The notes: generated by a model not told the origin, from the sequence alone. A DNA stretch of 17,437 nt from Candidatus Pacearchaeota archaeon CG10_big_fil_rev_8_21_14_0_10_32_14 (GCA_002763085.1 PFCY01000031.1:1-17437); one strand, 5' to 3'; numbered from the stretch's first letter, positions 7,668-16,805 are shown. Numbers and translations are program-made.

Positions 7668-8173
7668 AATATAAGAAAATGAATCCAAATGAGTATTCCG
7701 TAAAAGAAATATTAATTATAATTATGGTGGCAGTAATATTTTTATTAGTAGGTAATTTATTTGTTATTATACGAGGTGATAAAATAAATATTCTTTATTC
7801 TATATCGGAACTATTAATCGGATTAACTCTCGCTAGAACCCATTTGAAAAGAATGCAAAGAGAGCCGATTAAATGTAGTATTTATCTAAAGAATAAATCT
7901 ATTTACATATATACTACTATGTATTTGCTTTTGTTATGCTATATAGACTGGAATTTGTTTTTAAGTGATTACTCATCCTTTGGATTTAAACTAATTTTAG
8001 GAGGATTTCTATTTTATAATGGATTCAAAGATATTCAGACTAGAAAATCTTGGTTTTATGGGGGTTCAATAACAAATAATCAAGCGTTAATTAGTGGAAT
8101 TATTGTTATTTTAATTTCCCTATTAATTCTATTTGCACTTCCTTTATCCTCTTTCTTTGGAGGTGTAAATTAA
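7664..8173 (+). CDS. Small polytopic membrane protein, candidate immunity to the Rhs tip
   Basis: 169 residues with four to five predicted membrane spans (about 19-38, 43-56, 80-97, 105-118 and 141-163); no family recognised. Its ATG overlaps the stop of the Rhs-core gene by 4 nt (ATGA), so translation is probably coupled. A short unknown gene directly behind a polymorphic-toxin tip is the classic place for the cognate immunity gene. A membrane location would suit a tip that attacks the membrane or acts from outside, consistent with the hydrophobic start of the tip. All of this is inferred from position. Alternatives are a helper for export or an unrelated membrane protein. Its 3' end contains the ribosome binding site of the next gene. 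Confidence 0.75.
   Translation: MKYKKMNPNEYSVKEILIIIMVAVIFLLVGNLFVIIRGDKINILYSISELLIGLTLARTHLKRMQREPIKCSIYLKNKSIYIYTTMYLLLLCYIDWNLFLSDYSSFGFKLILGGFLFYNGFKDIQTRKSWFYGGSITNNQALISGIIVILISLLILFALPLSSFFGGVN
8159..8165 (+). promoter_or_regulatory. Strong ribosome binding site for the 2053-residue shell gene
   Basis: GGAGGTG lies inside the last codons of the upstream membrane-protein gene and ends 9 nt before ATG 8175. It is complementary to the usual archaeal 16S 3' end over 7 nt, the strongest such match noticed in the window. It supports the start at 8175 and co-translation in an operon. A second ATG at 8223 (residue 17) has AAGAGGAA just upstream and would also give an intact signal peptide. 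Confidence 0.6.
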
Positions 8174-8174
8174 A

Positions 8175-11100
8175 ATGAAACACTTAAAGAACATAAAAGA
8201 CTTGAAAGAGAAAAGAGGAATAATGAGAATACTAATTTTAATTTCTTGTGTTTTAACATTTATTATTTTATCATCACTAATATCTGCTCAAAGTGCTGAT
8301 GAGTTTAAACCATATCTTCATAAAGCAAGTGTTGGAAATGTTCCGAAGTTGGAGACTTTTGGAGAATATAAAACACAGTTATTTCCGGGAGCAGGATCTT
8401 TTGAATATCCTATTGAAGTCTCTCCAGGAGTTTTAGGATTTCAACCATTAATTTCTTTAGATTATAATAGCCAAAGCGTTTTACAACGTCCAGGAATTGT
8501 TGGTGCAGGATGGAGTTTAACAGAAAACTATGTTATGAGAGATGTTAATCATACTGTCAACTATACAAATGATGATTACTTTGTTCTTGTTTTAGGCAAT
8601 TCAAGATATAAATTATTTTATAATGGAACAAATTTCAACACCAAAATTGATCCAAGAAAGTTTAAAATTCAAAACTTATCAAGTGGAACTAAAATGTTCT
8701 GGAATGTTACAACTTCTGATGGAACATTTTACAGATTTGGATTTAATGGAAATTCTCTGCTTGAATCAAACGGATCAAATTATGATATTAAATGGGGGTT
8801 AGATTTAATACAGGATGTTCACGGAAATAAGATTTTCTATGGTTATAAAAAAGTTCCATTTACTAGTGATACTGGAACATTGTATCTATATAACATTACT
8901 TACAATAATGATAACTTAAAACTAATCACTTTTAATTATGAAGGTAACGAACGTCCTGATTCAAGACTAATTTATGAACAGGGAAATCCATTGAGAGAAA
9001 GCAGAAGGCTTCAAGATATTTCAGTTTATTTTAATGGATCTTTAATAAGAAGATATCATCTTGATTATGAAAACTTAAGTGCAGAAAAATCTCTAACTTC
9101 CTTATCTAATATAACTTATATTGGCTCTGATAATTCCTCTGTTCTTAATACTATTTCATTTGGATATTATCAAACAATTCAAGGATTTGATAATACGACC
9201 GATAAGTGGGTTGTCCCAGAAAGTTTTTCTTTCTCATCTACAAGTGCTGTTGGTATTGACTCGGGAGTAAGATTATTAGATGTTAATAATGATGGTTTTG
9301 TTGATTTAGTTAAATCAAAAGCAGGAACTAATGAAACCAAAATAAATAATAAATTAACTGGTTGGGATAGTTATACCTTGTTTAAAGTGCCGGTTGATTT
9401 TGTTGATTCAAATAATGTAGATCAAGGCGTTAGATTTGGAGATGTAAATACAGATGGTTTAATTGATATATTAAAATCTAAAGATAGTACTCGAATTGTT
9501 TACTTAAATAATGGTACTGGCTGGTATATTTCGTCAAATTGGAATATTCCAATTGATTTCACTGATTCTAGCGGAAACGATTTAGGATCCGAAATTATTG
9601 ATGTAAATGGAGATGGAAAAGTTGATATTTTAAGATCTCATGAATCAAGTGCTAAACTTGCTTATTTAAATAATGGTACTGGCTGGCAAAATTTTTCAAA
9701 TTTTGTTGTTCCTGATTATTTCATTACAAGCAGTAATCAGGATAATGGATTGAGACTTATTGATTTAAACAATGATGGGTTGCCAGATTTAATTAAAGGA
9801 GGAATTCCTGGAAATGCTTGGCTGAATAATGGAACCGGATGGATTAGTTATTCAGATTATGCTCCTAGTTTATCATTTACAGATTATTCTGGAAGCAGAC
9901 CTGATTTAGGAGTCAGATTTATGGATATTAATGGAGATGGTTTAACGGATATTCTTCAAAATTTTTATAGTAATGTTACAACTTTTAATGAAACTTGTAA
10001 TTGTAACAATTCCATAATTTCATTTGAGACTAATACAAAAATAAATAATGGAACCGGATGGGTTGCAGGAGCTGGCTGGTTAAGTCCTGAAAGATTTACT
10101 GACGAAGGATATAATATAGGAAGGAGAATTGCTGATGTGAATGGAGACGGTTATGCAGATATTGTCAGAGCTTATTCAGCTTCTCCTTATCAGGGAGTAA
10201 CCAATATAAAAAACGGAACTAGTGCATTTTTACTTAAGACAATAACTCATACATATGGAGGAACTACTCAAGTTAATTATAAACAATCTACACTGAACGA
10301 TAATGATGATAATTTAGGATTTAATATTTGGATAGTCAATTCAACATTTCTAAATAATTCAGTTAGTCAAGGATTTAATGCTGGGTCAGTTTATTTATAC
10401 AATTATAGCAACGGAAGATTTGATTATAGCAATCTCGAATTTTTAGGTTTTGGATTAGTTAATGAAACTCTTCCTGATGGATCTGTAAATTCTCATTATT
10501 TTCATCAAGATAATATTCTTAAAGGAAGAGAACATAAAACTATAGTTTATAATTCAATTAATCAAAAGATTCGTGAAGAACAAAATTATTTTACTTATTC
10601 TTTTGATAATATGATTCATCTTAACCAAACTTCTTCGTTAGTTTATGATGGATCTTCAACACCTGTTATAAGTAACATATCTTTTTCTTATGATAACTTC
10701 GGAAATGTAAAATTAATTAACTATTCTGGACAAGTCAATATACAAGGAGATGAAAAATTAGAAGAATTTGATTTTAATTATAACTCTCAAAGATACGTTG
10801 TAAATAAACCAGTGAATTATACTCTATTTGCTTCAGATGGACAAACAATAGTAAAAAGAGAGTTTTTCTTTTATGATGGTTTATCAAGTGGTGTTGATAA
10901 AGGGGATTTGACAAAAATAACCAGCTACAATAACAAAGGTACTAATCCAGAAACTCAATTTGTTTATGATTCTTTTGGAAATATTATTTCAAAGATAGAA
11001 CCTTTAGGTTCAAATACAGATTATACTTATGATGGATTAGGAACATTTGTTCAGGTTGAAACAAATGATTTAGGGCACACCATTGGCTACAATTACAATC

Positions 11101-14100
11101 AGGGAACAGGTAATTTGTTAAATGAATTCAGACACGGATTAAATAAAACTTTTGAATATGATATCTTTGGAAGAATAATTAATGAAACAATAAGTCCAGA
11201 TAATAAAACAAATCCAACAAAGAAATACACATATAATTTTGATGGAGCTACTCCTGAAATTATTAAAGTAGAATCAAAAAATAAAAATTCAGATTATTCT
11301 GAAGATCTTTTTATATATGATGGATTTGGCAATGTAATACAAGTCAAAACTCTTTATGATACTGGAGTGCAGATTGTTAAGAATTATTTTTATGATAATA
11401 AATATAGGATAAAACAAGAACAAAATCCTTATTTTGAAACTTACTCGGCAAACTTAGTTTCACCACAAAGTGAATCTATTATTTCATATACTTATGATTC
11501 TCAAGATAGGATTATTAATTTCTCAAAACAAGATAATAGCTCAATCTTTGTTTTGTTTAATCAAACAAATATAACTCAATTTGATGAAAATGGTAATAAA
11601 ATTCTATATATAATTGATGCTTATAATCGTATAAAAGAGATTAAAGAATACAACGATTCAACTATATACAATACTACTTATTTTTATAGAGCAGATGACA
11701 AATTAATTAATATTACTGATACTAAAAATAATAAATTCTATTTTGAATATGATACACTCGGACAACGAATTAGCTTTGATGATCCTAATATGCAAACGTG
11801 GAATTACTCATATGATCTCAACGGAAATTTAAAAAATCAAACAGATGGAAGAAATATTACAACTAATTTGACTTATGATTCCTTAAATCGGCTAATTTTC
11901 AAACAATCAGGAAATTCAAATGTTTCTTTTGTATATGATGGGCAGTTTAACGGAACATTAACTAACATTACTGACGACGGTGAATTATCTGGTCCAATTT
12001 ATATAAGGTACACATATGATAATAGACTAAGAATTATAAATGAGAGCATATTTTCGTGTTACAGAATTGTTGGAGATCCTGGAGGAAGTAATGATGAATG
12101 TGAGGTGGTAAATTATTCAGTAGATTATGACTCTCAGGACAGAATTTTAAATATGTATTTGCCTCATGAAACTTTTACACATAACTATAATAAGATTGGA
12201 AAACTAAATTCTATAAATAATTATTTGTCTACAATAAATTATACAGCATTTGGCAAAATCTCAAATAAAACTTACTCTAATACTCTGGTAACAAAAATTG
12301 ATTATGATGAATTAAACAGATTAACTCGGATTCAAACTCAAGCGATGCAAAATCTTAGTTATCAATATGACAGCGTCGGAAATATAATAAATATTTATGA
12401 TGCAAATAATTCTCTGAATTATACAATGCAGTATGACGATTTGAATAGATTAGTATTTACAAAGATTTATAATGGTGTTTCACAGGAAGTCAGCCGTTAT
12501 AGTTATATTTATGATGGTGTTGGCAATTTATTGCAATTACTCACAGATACGAAAAATATTACATTATCTTATAATTCATTAGCTCATACTCCATCTTCAT
12601 ATGAAACAATAGAAAGATTAAGTCCTCAAATTACTATAACAACTCATGAGCCAACTTCATCTATTACAGTTAATCAATCTGATTTCTTTAATTATACTAC
12701 AGAAGTTTGTTGTTTGAATAACGACTGCGGATTAGTCGATGTATACCTAGATCCAATTGAAATTGAAAAGACTCAAATTTCTGAAACTTTCTGTGATGAA
12801 AGTTTATGTAATTCTGTAATCTATTCTGGAACAAGATTTGTTTATGAAGATGAGAAATGGAAGAATATCGAAAATGCTAGAAGTTTGAAAAATGTCTGGT
12901 ATGTTATAATTAATGAAGATCCAACATTTCCCGCAAAAGTTGTTGATTATAATTATTCTTCCATAACATTAGATTTATCTTTTGATTCAAACATTATTAG
13001 ACAACTTTTTGGTGTTCCTTTAAGAGTTTATGAAAAAGGAGACGAAACACAAAAACCAACTGATAATGACAGAAAAGTTATTGACAAAGACAGAAGATTA
13101 CGATCAAATCAAGTAGTCACTATTGACTTTTCAGATACAAAGAATAGTATCTTATCTCAAGAGATAAAATGGGGGGATGCCTCAACAATCATTACAATTC
13201 ATGATAATAATAGTGTTAATATGGGCGATACTTACCTAGATGAAGATAATAATAATGCTAATTTCGGAACAAGTTCAGTTATGGAAATTCATAATTCAAG
13301 TTCAAATCAAGATAATATTTTAATACAATTTAATACCTCACAAATTCCAAGAGAAGCAGTTATAATTAATGCGAGATTAAATCTTTTTTTAGATGGAAAT
13401 GATTTAGATACTGGTGATTCATTTACAGTATCTTCTTATCATTTGTTCCACACTTATAATTTTGGAGAAACATCTGTAACATGGAATTCGAGACCCTCAT
13501 CAAGTGATTTTGATTCTACACCCACAGATTCAGTAACTATCGAAGGAGGTACTGGTTCTCCGGGGAATCAATATATTGATTGGAATGTTACTTCTATACT
13601 TCAAAACAAAGATCTAAATGAATCATTTTATTTAGTTCCAACAAGTAGAACAGGAAGTATTTCTATAACTGAAGAATTACAATTCTCAACAAAAGAAAAT
13701 TTTGCTGTTAGTGAACATCCTTACTTAAATATAACTTACCAATTAAAGGGAATTATTTCCACTACTATTGGGGAGACGCCTTTCTACACTAACACTTCAA
13801 ATCCTAAACAATTTGAATTAAATCAAAATAATTGTGTTAATGTTTCATGGGATGTAAATGCAACTGGAGACGCTGGAGATTATGTGTTTTTCGCTTTCGC
13901 AAATAAAACAACAGATAATTCTATTTATAATGAATCAGAAACAGTAATAATAACTATAGAGTCTCCTATTATTCCAAATGACACCCATAAATTCAGAATT
14001 ACAAATTCAACAGGGAATAATGTCGCTTGGCTGGGTAGTGAAGGAAATATTGTTTTGAAAGGATCTTGCACATCAGGAGGAACATGTACTGCTCCAGCAA

Positions 14101-14336
14101 ATTCATTTATCATAAAAGATTCCTCCGGAGATACAAAAGCATTTATTGACAGCGATGGAAATTTATGTATTGAGAGTGCAACAACTTGTGCAAACAGCGA
14201 TCAGCAAGTTTCATGTTCTTCTCCAAACGATTCATTTATAGTCAAAGATGGAAGTAATAATGAAGTTATTGTTATTGATTCAACAAATGGGAATCAATGT
14301 TTAACTGGAACATTGTATGAAAATTCGACGCCATAA
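8175..14336 (+). CDS. Giant SpvB / FG-GAP / YD-repeat shell protein (TcB-like) with DNRLRE and fibre-type C-terminus
   Basis: 2053 residues. Signal peptide at about 17-38, cleavage near LISA. Residues 46-340 match an SpvB-like N-terminus (FPGAGSFEYPIEVSPGVLGF, then YNSQ and GAGWSL). Residues 360-665 hold six DxNxDGxxD loops (369, 423, 476, 530, 584, 654) alternating with NNGTGW units, typical of a Ca-binding FG-GAP/VCBS beta-propeller. Residues about 838-1470 are YD repeats (YDSFGNI, YDGFGNV, YDLNGNL, YDSLNRL and others). There is no Rhs core after them. Instead there is a Cys-containing linker (about 1480-1675), a DNRLRE domain (about 1680-1855; NMGDTYLDEDNNNANFG and ETSVTWNSRPS), a beta domain, and three tail repeats (1940, 1978, 2021) of the type FIIKDSSGDTKAFIDSDGNL. 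Many N-x-S/T sequons suggest glycosylation. The order SpvB, propeller, YD equals TcB of Tc toxins; the missing core is supplied by the gene at 6285. Role as the toxin shell is inferred. Confidence 0.9.
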   Translation: MKHLKNIKDLKEKRGIMRILILISCVLTFIILSSLISAQSADEFKPYLHKASVGNVPKLETFGEYKTQLFPGAGSFEYPIEVSPGVLGFQPLISLDYNSQSVLQRPGIVGAGWSLTENYVMRDVNHTVNYTNDDYFVLVLGNSRYKLFYNGTNFNTKIDPRKFKIQNLSSGTKMFWNVTTSDGTFYRFGFNGNSLLESNGSNYDIKWGLDLIQDVHGNKIFYGYKKVPFTSDTGTLYLYNITYNNDNLKLITFNYEGNERPDSRLIYEQGNPLRESRRLQDISVYFNGSLIRRYHLDYENLSAEKSLTSLSNITYIGSDNSSVLNTISFGYYQTIQGFDNTTDKWVVPESFSFSSTSAVGIDSGVRLLDVNNDGFVDLVKSKAGTNETKINNKLTGWDSYTLFKVPVDFVDSNNVDQGVRFGDVNTDGLIDILKSKDSTRIVYLNNGTGWYISSNWNIPIDFTDSSGNDLGSEIIDVNGDGKVDILRSHESSAKLAYLNNGTGWQNFSNFVVPDYFITSSNQDNGLRLIDLNNDGLPDLIKGGIPGNAWLNNGTGWISYSDYAPSLSFTDYSGSRPDLGVRFMDINGDGLTDILQNFYSNVTTFNETCNCNNSIISFETNTKINNGTGWVAGAGWLSPERFTDEGYNIGRRIADVNGDGYADIVRAYSASPYQGVTNIKNGTSAFLLKTITHTYGGTTQVNYKQSTLNDNDDNLGFNIWIVNSTFLNNSVSQGFNAGSVYLYNYSNGRFDYSNLEFLGFGLVNETLPDGSVNSHYFHQDNILKGREHKTIVYNSINQKIREEQNYFTYSFDNMIHLNQTSSLVYDGSSTPVISNISFSYDNFGNVKLINYSGQVNIQGDEKLEEFDFNYNSQRYVVNKPVNYTLFASDGQTIVKREFFFYDGLSSGVDKGDLTKITSYNNKGTNPETQFVYDSFGNIISKIEPLGSNTDYTYDGLGTFVQVETNDLGHTIGYNYNQGTGNLLNEFRHGLNKTFEYDIFGRIINETISPDNKTNPTKKYTYNFDGATPEIIKVESKNKNSDYSEDLFIYDGFGNVIQVKTLYDTGVQIVKNYFYDNKYRIKQEQNPYFETYSANLVSPQSESIISYTYDSQDRIINFSKQDNSSIFVLFNQTNITQFDENGNKILYIIDAYNRIKEIKEYNDSTIYNTTYFYRADDKLINITDTKNNKFYFEYDTLGQRISFDDPNMQTWNYSYDLNGNLKNQTDGRNITTNLTYDSLNRLIFKQSGNSNVSFVYDGQFNGTLTNITDDGELSGPIYIRYTYDNRLRIINESIFSCYRIVGDPGGSNDECEVVNYSVDYDSQDRILNMYLPHETFTHNYNKIGKLNSINNYLSTINYTAFGKISNKTYSNTLVTKIDYDELNRLTRIQTQAMQNLSYQYDSVGNIINIYDANNSLNYTMQYDDLNRLVFTKIYNGVSQEVSRYSYIYDGVGNLLQLLTDTKNITLSYNSLAHTPSSYETIERLSPQITITTHEPTSSITVNQSDFFNYTTEVCCLNNDCGLVDVYLDPIEIEKTQISETFCDESLCNSVIYSGTRFVYEDEKWKNIENARSLKNVWYVIINEDPTFPAKVVDYNYSSITLDLSFDSNIIRQLFGVPLRVYEKGDETQKPTDNDRKVIDKDRRLRSNQVVTIDFSDTKNSILSQEIKWGDASTIITIHDNNSVNMGDTYLDEDNNNANFGTSSVMEIHNSSSNQDNILIQFNTSQIPREAVIINARLNLFLDGNDLDTGDSFTVSSYHLFHTYNFGETSVTWNSRPSSSDFDSTPTDSVTIEGGTGSPGNQYIDWNVTSILQNKDLNESFYLVPTSRTGSISITEELQFSTKENFAVSEHPYLNITYQLKGIISTTIGETPFYTNTSNPKQFELNQNNCVNVSWDVNATGDAGDYVFFAFANKTTDNSIYNESETVIITIESPIIPNDTHKFRITNSTGNNVAWLGSEGNIVLKGSCTSGGTCTAPANSFIIKDSSGDTKAFIDSDGNLCIESATTCANSDQQVSCSSPNDSFIVKDGSNNEVIVIDSTNGNQCLTGTLYENSTP

Positions 14337-14344
14337 TCAAAATG

Positions 14345-14350
14345 TTTATA
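14345..14350 (+). promoter_or_regulatory. TATA box of the fibre-protein gene
   Basis: TTTATA, within TTTATAAA, begins 9 nt after the stop of the shell gene and is centred about 32 nt before ATG 14380. It marks a separate promoter and argues against the upstream in-frame ATGs at 14317 and 14353, both of which lie before the predicted transcription start. Confidence 0.5.
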
Positions 14351-14379
14351 AAATGGAAAAACTTAATTGTTATAATAAG

Positions 14380-15792
14380 ATGAAAGACAAAAGAGGAATT
14401 AAGGAAATTTCTTTGAGAGTTTTGAATAGCAAACCTTTTTATGCATTTATGATTTTTCTAATTCTAGGAATTAGTATGGTCATTGCTGGAGATGTTATTT
14501 TTCAGCAAGGAAATTTTAATATTGATACAAATGTTTTATTTGTTAATTCAACAAGTCATGGGGTTGGTATTGGTACTTCAAATCCAGATACATTACTATC
14601 AATACAATCTCCATCTGGAGCATCAGGTATTAAGAATCTCTCTTCAATAAAAAATGCCGTCGGAAACACCCGCTTCTTTTTTCAATATGATATTGATAAT
14701 GTTAGGTGGTTGATAACTAACAGGAATGAGACAGTGATATTAAGTATTCACGAACCAAGTGGTGGAAGAGTAGGTATCGGAACATCATCTCCAACGGTTG
14801 GAAGACTGCAGGTTAATCAAGTCAGTGATACTAACACAGGCGGTCTAGCAATTGTTAGCAGTGATACTCTTTACAATTTGAGGCTGTATCATGATGGAAC
14901 TAGAGCAATAATTAATTCTCAATCTACTGGAACAGGAAGTTTAGTGTTAAATGAGGGTGGAGGGAATGTGGGAGTTGGAACTGCCTCTCCAACATCAACA
15001 TTAACTGTTATTGGTAACTTCTCCGCATCTGGAAATTCGAGCTTATCAAATATATTATTCACAAATGGATCGTCTGTGAGTATTGGAACTTCAAATTCTA
15101 ATTTTACTTTTGAGGTTTTCCTTCCGACGAATACAGCAACAGATAGTGTTTATTTTACTGATGATTACGGGGCTAACATCATATTAAATAGAAGAAATAG
15201 ACCAACAACCGGAGGACAAAGGCTCGGATATATAGAAGCGCAGGCGAGTAATGGGGTAGTATCAAGTATTGAAGGAGCGAGAATAGAATTTTTAACTGGA
15301 GATGCATGGACTTCTACAAGCAATCCTGCTTATATTGATTTGAGAACGACATCAAATGGTTCGACGTCTGACACTTCAAGATTATTAATCTCCCCGGAAG
15401 GTAATATTACTATGGATGTAACTACTTTTGTCTTAGATGCTCAAAATAATAGAATTGGAATTGGAACAAAAACTCCCAAGCAACCTTTGCATGTTTCTGG
15501 AGATGCGAATGTTACAGGAACTATTTATTATGGAGCATTGGTTGCTAATTCTCCCCATATGTTTGGAGCTGATGAGCAAGGATATACAAGAATTTGTGTT
15601 TATGATAAATTAGGATTTTGGAATATGGTTTATTGGGAAGACGGTATCCAAAAAGTTGATAAGAACAATAAGGAATGCAAAGATAAAGAGACTCGCCTAG
15701 AACAGGTTAAAATAGCAAGAGAAAATTGCGAGACTCAAAATAAAGTATTCAACGAGAATGATCAAAGCTGTTCTCAGAAAGTTACAGAATAA
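14380..15792 (+). CDS. Membrane-anchored fibre-like protein with GIGT repeats
   Basis: 470 residues from ATG 14380, the first ATG after the predicted transcription start. Longer in-frame starts at 14317 (overlapping the previous gene by 20 nt) and 14353 would only add a basic extension. The N-terminus KDKRGIKE is followed by a membrane span at about 20-37. The body carries five motifs of the type GIGTSNP (about 61-69, 130-138, 196-204, 233-239, 358-366), several followed by LxVxG, as in phage tail-fibre-like and other surface beta-fibres. After the last repeat, a C-terminal domain with HMFGADEQGYTRICVYDKLG and a charged Cys-containing tail (Cys-433, 450, 464 and on) replaces the Peptidase_S74 chaperone often found in such fibres. 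Probably an exposed stalk or adhesin. It follows the shell gene, whose C-terminus has a related repeat style, so the two may act together, but it has its own promoter. Confidence 0.75.
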   Translation: MKDKRGIKEISLRVLNSKPFYAFMIFLILGISMVIAGDVIFQQGNFNIDTNVLFVNSTSHGVGIGTSNPDTLLSIQSPSGASGIKNLSSIKNAVGNTRFFFQYDIDNVRWLITNRNETVILSIHEPSGGRVGIGTSSPTVGRLQVNQVSDTNTGGLAIVSSDTLYNLRLYHDGTRAIINSQSTGTGSLVLNEGGGNVGVGTASPTSTLTVIGNFSASGNSSLSNILFTNGSSVSIGTSNSNFTFEVFLPTNTATDSVYFTDDYGANIILNRRNRPTTGGQRLGYIEAQASNGVVSSIEGARIEFLTGDAWTSTSNPAYIDLRTTSNGSTSDTSRLLISPEGNITMDVTTFVLDAQNNRIGIGTKTPKQPLHVSGDANVTGTIYYGALVANSPHMFGADEQGYTRICVYDKLGFWNMVYWEDGIQKVDKNNKECKDKETRLEQVKIARENCETQNKVFNENDQSCSQKVTE

Positions 15793-15849
15793 ATTTCTAT
15801 CACAACAAACAAAAAATTAAATTCTATTCCTCTTCTTAGATAATAATAG

Positions 15850-15858
15850 TTATATTTA
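15850..15858 (+). promoter_or_regulatory. TATA box of the pilin-like gene
   Basis: TTATATTTA is centred about 30 nt before ATG 15884, predicting a leaderless or nearly leaderless transcript. This favours ATG 15884 over the in-frame TTG at 15878. Confidence 0.5.
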
Positions 15859-15883
15859 TGAATTTGATTTTCTTTTTTTGGAT

Positions 15884-16654
15884 ATGAGAAAAAGAGGGCA
15901 ATCAGAAGTGATTGGAAATATTATTCTTGTCTTGATTGGAATTGTGGCAGTTGCTATTCTATATGTTGTTGTGATGAACATCTCTGATCTTATAAGGAAA
16001 GACTTAAATTCGAGCAATATCAATCAAATAGATAAGAAGTTTGAATGTATAAATGATAATGAATGTGGAGAATATGAAATATGTATAGATAGAAATTGCG
16101 TCGAGAAAAGTGAATCGGGCTGCTACGAAGATTTTAATTGTAAAGAATGGAGCGAATGCTATGCAACTTTTAGTCTGAAGGAAATCGTCAATAATAATAT
16201 TTCTTTGGTTGGAGTAAGAGATAGAGATTGTTTTTCAACAAGAGGATGTCTGAAAGATAAAACCCAAACTCAAACGTGTGATTATAGAGTATCGGTTTAT
16301 GCAAATAATACAATATGGTGTTACGAAAATTATACTGAAATCTACGATAAAATAACAAATCAACTCGTTAGTCGAGTCAAAGAAACCGAAATTTCACAAA
16401 GAATTAATTTGAGCAGAGTTGATATTAATTTTCCAATTCAAACTGAAAAAGAATATTGCGGTTTTTGCTTTGATAAGGTAAAAGACTTTGATGAAGAGGG
16501 TGTTGATTGTGGAGGGGCGTATTGTATGATATGTGAAAGACCTTATTCTTTCTTTGACTGGTTATTTGTATTAATTGTCCTTATATGGATAATAATCGGG
16601 ATTTTGATTTTATATTCTTTATTTTATCCCGCGATGAGGAAAAGGTTTTTATAA
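15884..16654 (+). CDS. Pilin-like protein with Cys-rich domain and C-terminal membrane span
   Basis: 256 residues. It begins MRKRGQSEVIGN, followed by a hydrophobic helix (about 10-32). This matches the archaeal type IV pilin N-terminus (class III signal), where a prepilin peptidase cuts just before the hydrophobic core. The outer region holds two Cys modules, CINDNECGEYEICIDRNC (55-72) and CYEDFNCKEWSEC (80-92), then isolated Cys pairs, and a DFDEEGVDCGGAYCMIC motif (201-217) of a kind common in archaeal surface proteins. Unlike a normal pilin it ends with a second hydrophobic span (about 225-247) and a basic tail MRKRFL. That would hold it in the membrane at both ends, so it may be a minor, regulatory or anchoring pilin-like subunit rather than a filament subunit. 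The platform protein at 4009 is a plausible partner. Confidence 0.75.
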   Translation: MRKRGQSEVIGNIILVLIGIVAVAILYVVVMNISDLIRKDLNSSNINQIDKKFECINDNECGEYEICIDRNCVEKSESGCYEDFNCKEWSECYATFSLKEIVNNNISLVGVRDRDCFSTRGCLKDKTQTQTCDYRVSVYANNTIWCYENYTEIYDKITNQLVSRVKETEISQRINLSRVDINFPIQTEKEYCGFCFDKVKDFDEEGVDCGGAYCMICERPYSFFDWLFVLIVLIWIIIGILILYSLFYPAMRKRFL

Positions 16655-16741
16655 ATTCTTTTGAATTATCGGCTTCATCCCAAATTAAATTTTTTTGTGA
16701 GATTTTGTTTGTAATTTACTCGCCCACCCAAATTGAGTCCC

Positions 16742-16782
16742 ACCCTAATCTGGAAGGAGCCTCTACCTTAGAGGTTGAGGGT
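16742..16782. repeat. Two-tier hairpin in the 16.7-kb intergenic region
   Basis: Inner stem CCTCTA (16760-16765) with TAGAGG (16769-16774) around a CCT loop; outer stem ACCCT (16742-16746) with AGGGT (16778-16782). A purine-rich run follows, not a T-tract. It may be part of the 3' end of the pilin-like transcript or of an RNA on either strand. Confidence 0.45.
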
Positions 16783-16805
16783 AGGGAGGAGGGAAAGAAA
16801 AACTG

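Noticed and set aside
9252..10169. Recurring AATAATGGTACTGG-type DNA as a non-coding repeat or CRISPR
   Set aside because: The repeats encode the NNGTGW units of the FG-GAP propeller; spacing and variation follow the protein domain, and no CRISPR array is visible anywhere in the window.
14317..14379. Longer start for the fibre gene at 14317 or 14353
   Set aside because: Both lie upstream of the predicted transcription start behind TTTATA at 14345, the first overlaps the shell gene by 20 nt, and the added residues form no signal peptide or domain.
15878..15883. TTG start at 15878 for the pilin-like gene
   Set aside because: It adds only two residues, is a weaker start codon, and has poorer spacing to the TATA box than ATG 15884.
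16742..16800. Bacterial-type intrinsic terminator after the pilin-like gene
   Set aside because: The hairpin is followed by a purine-rich run rather than a T-tract.
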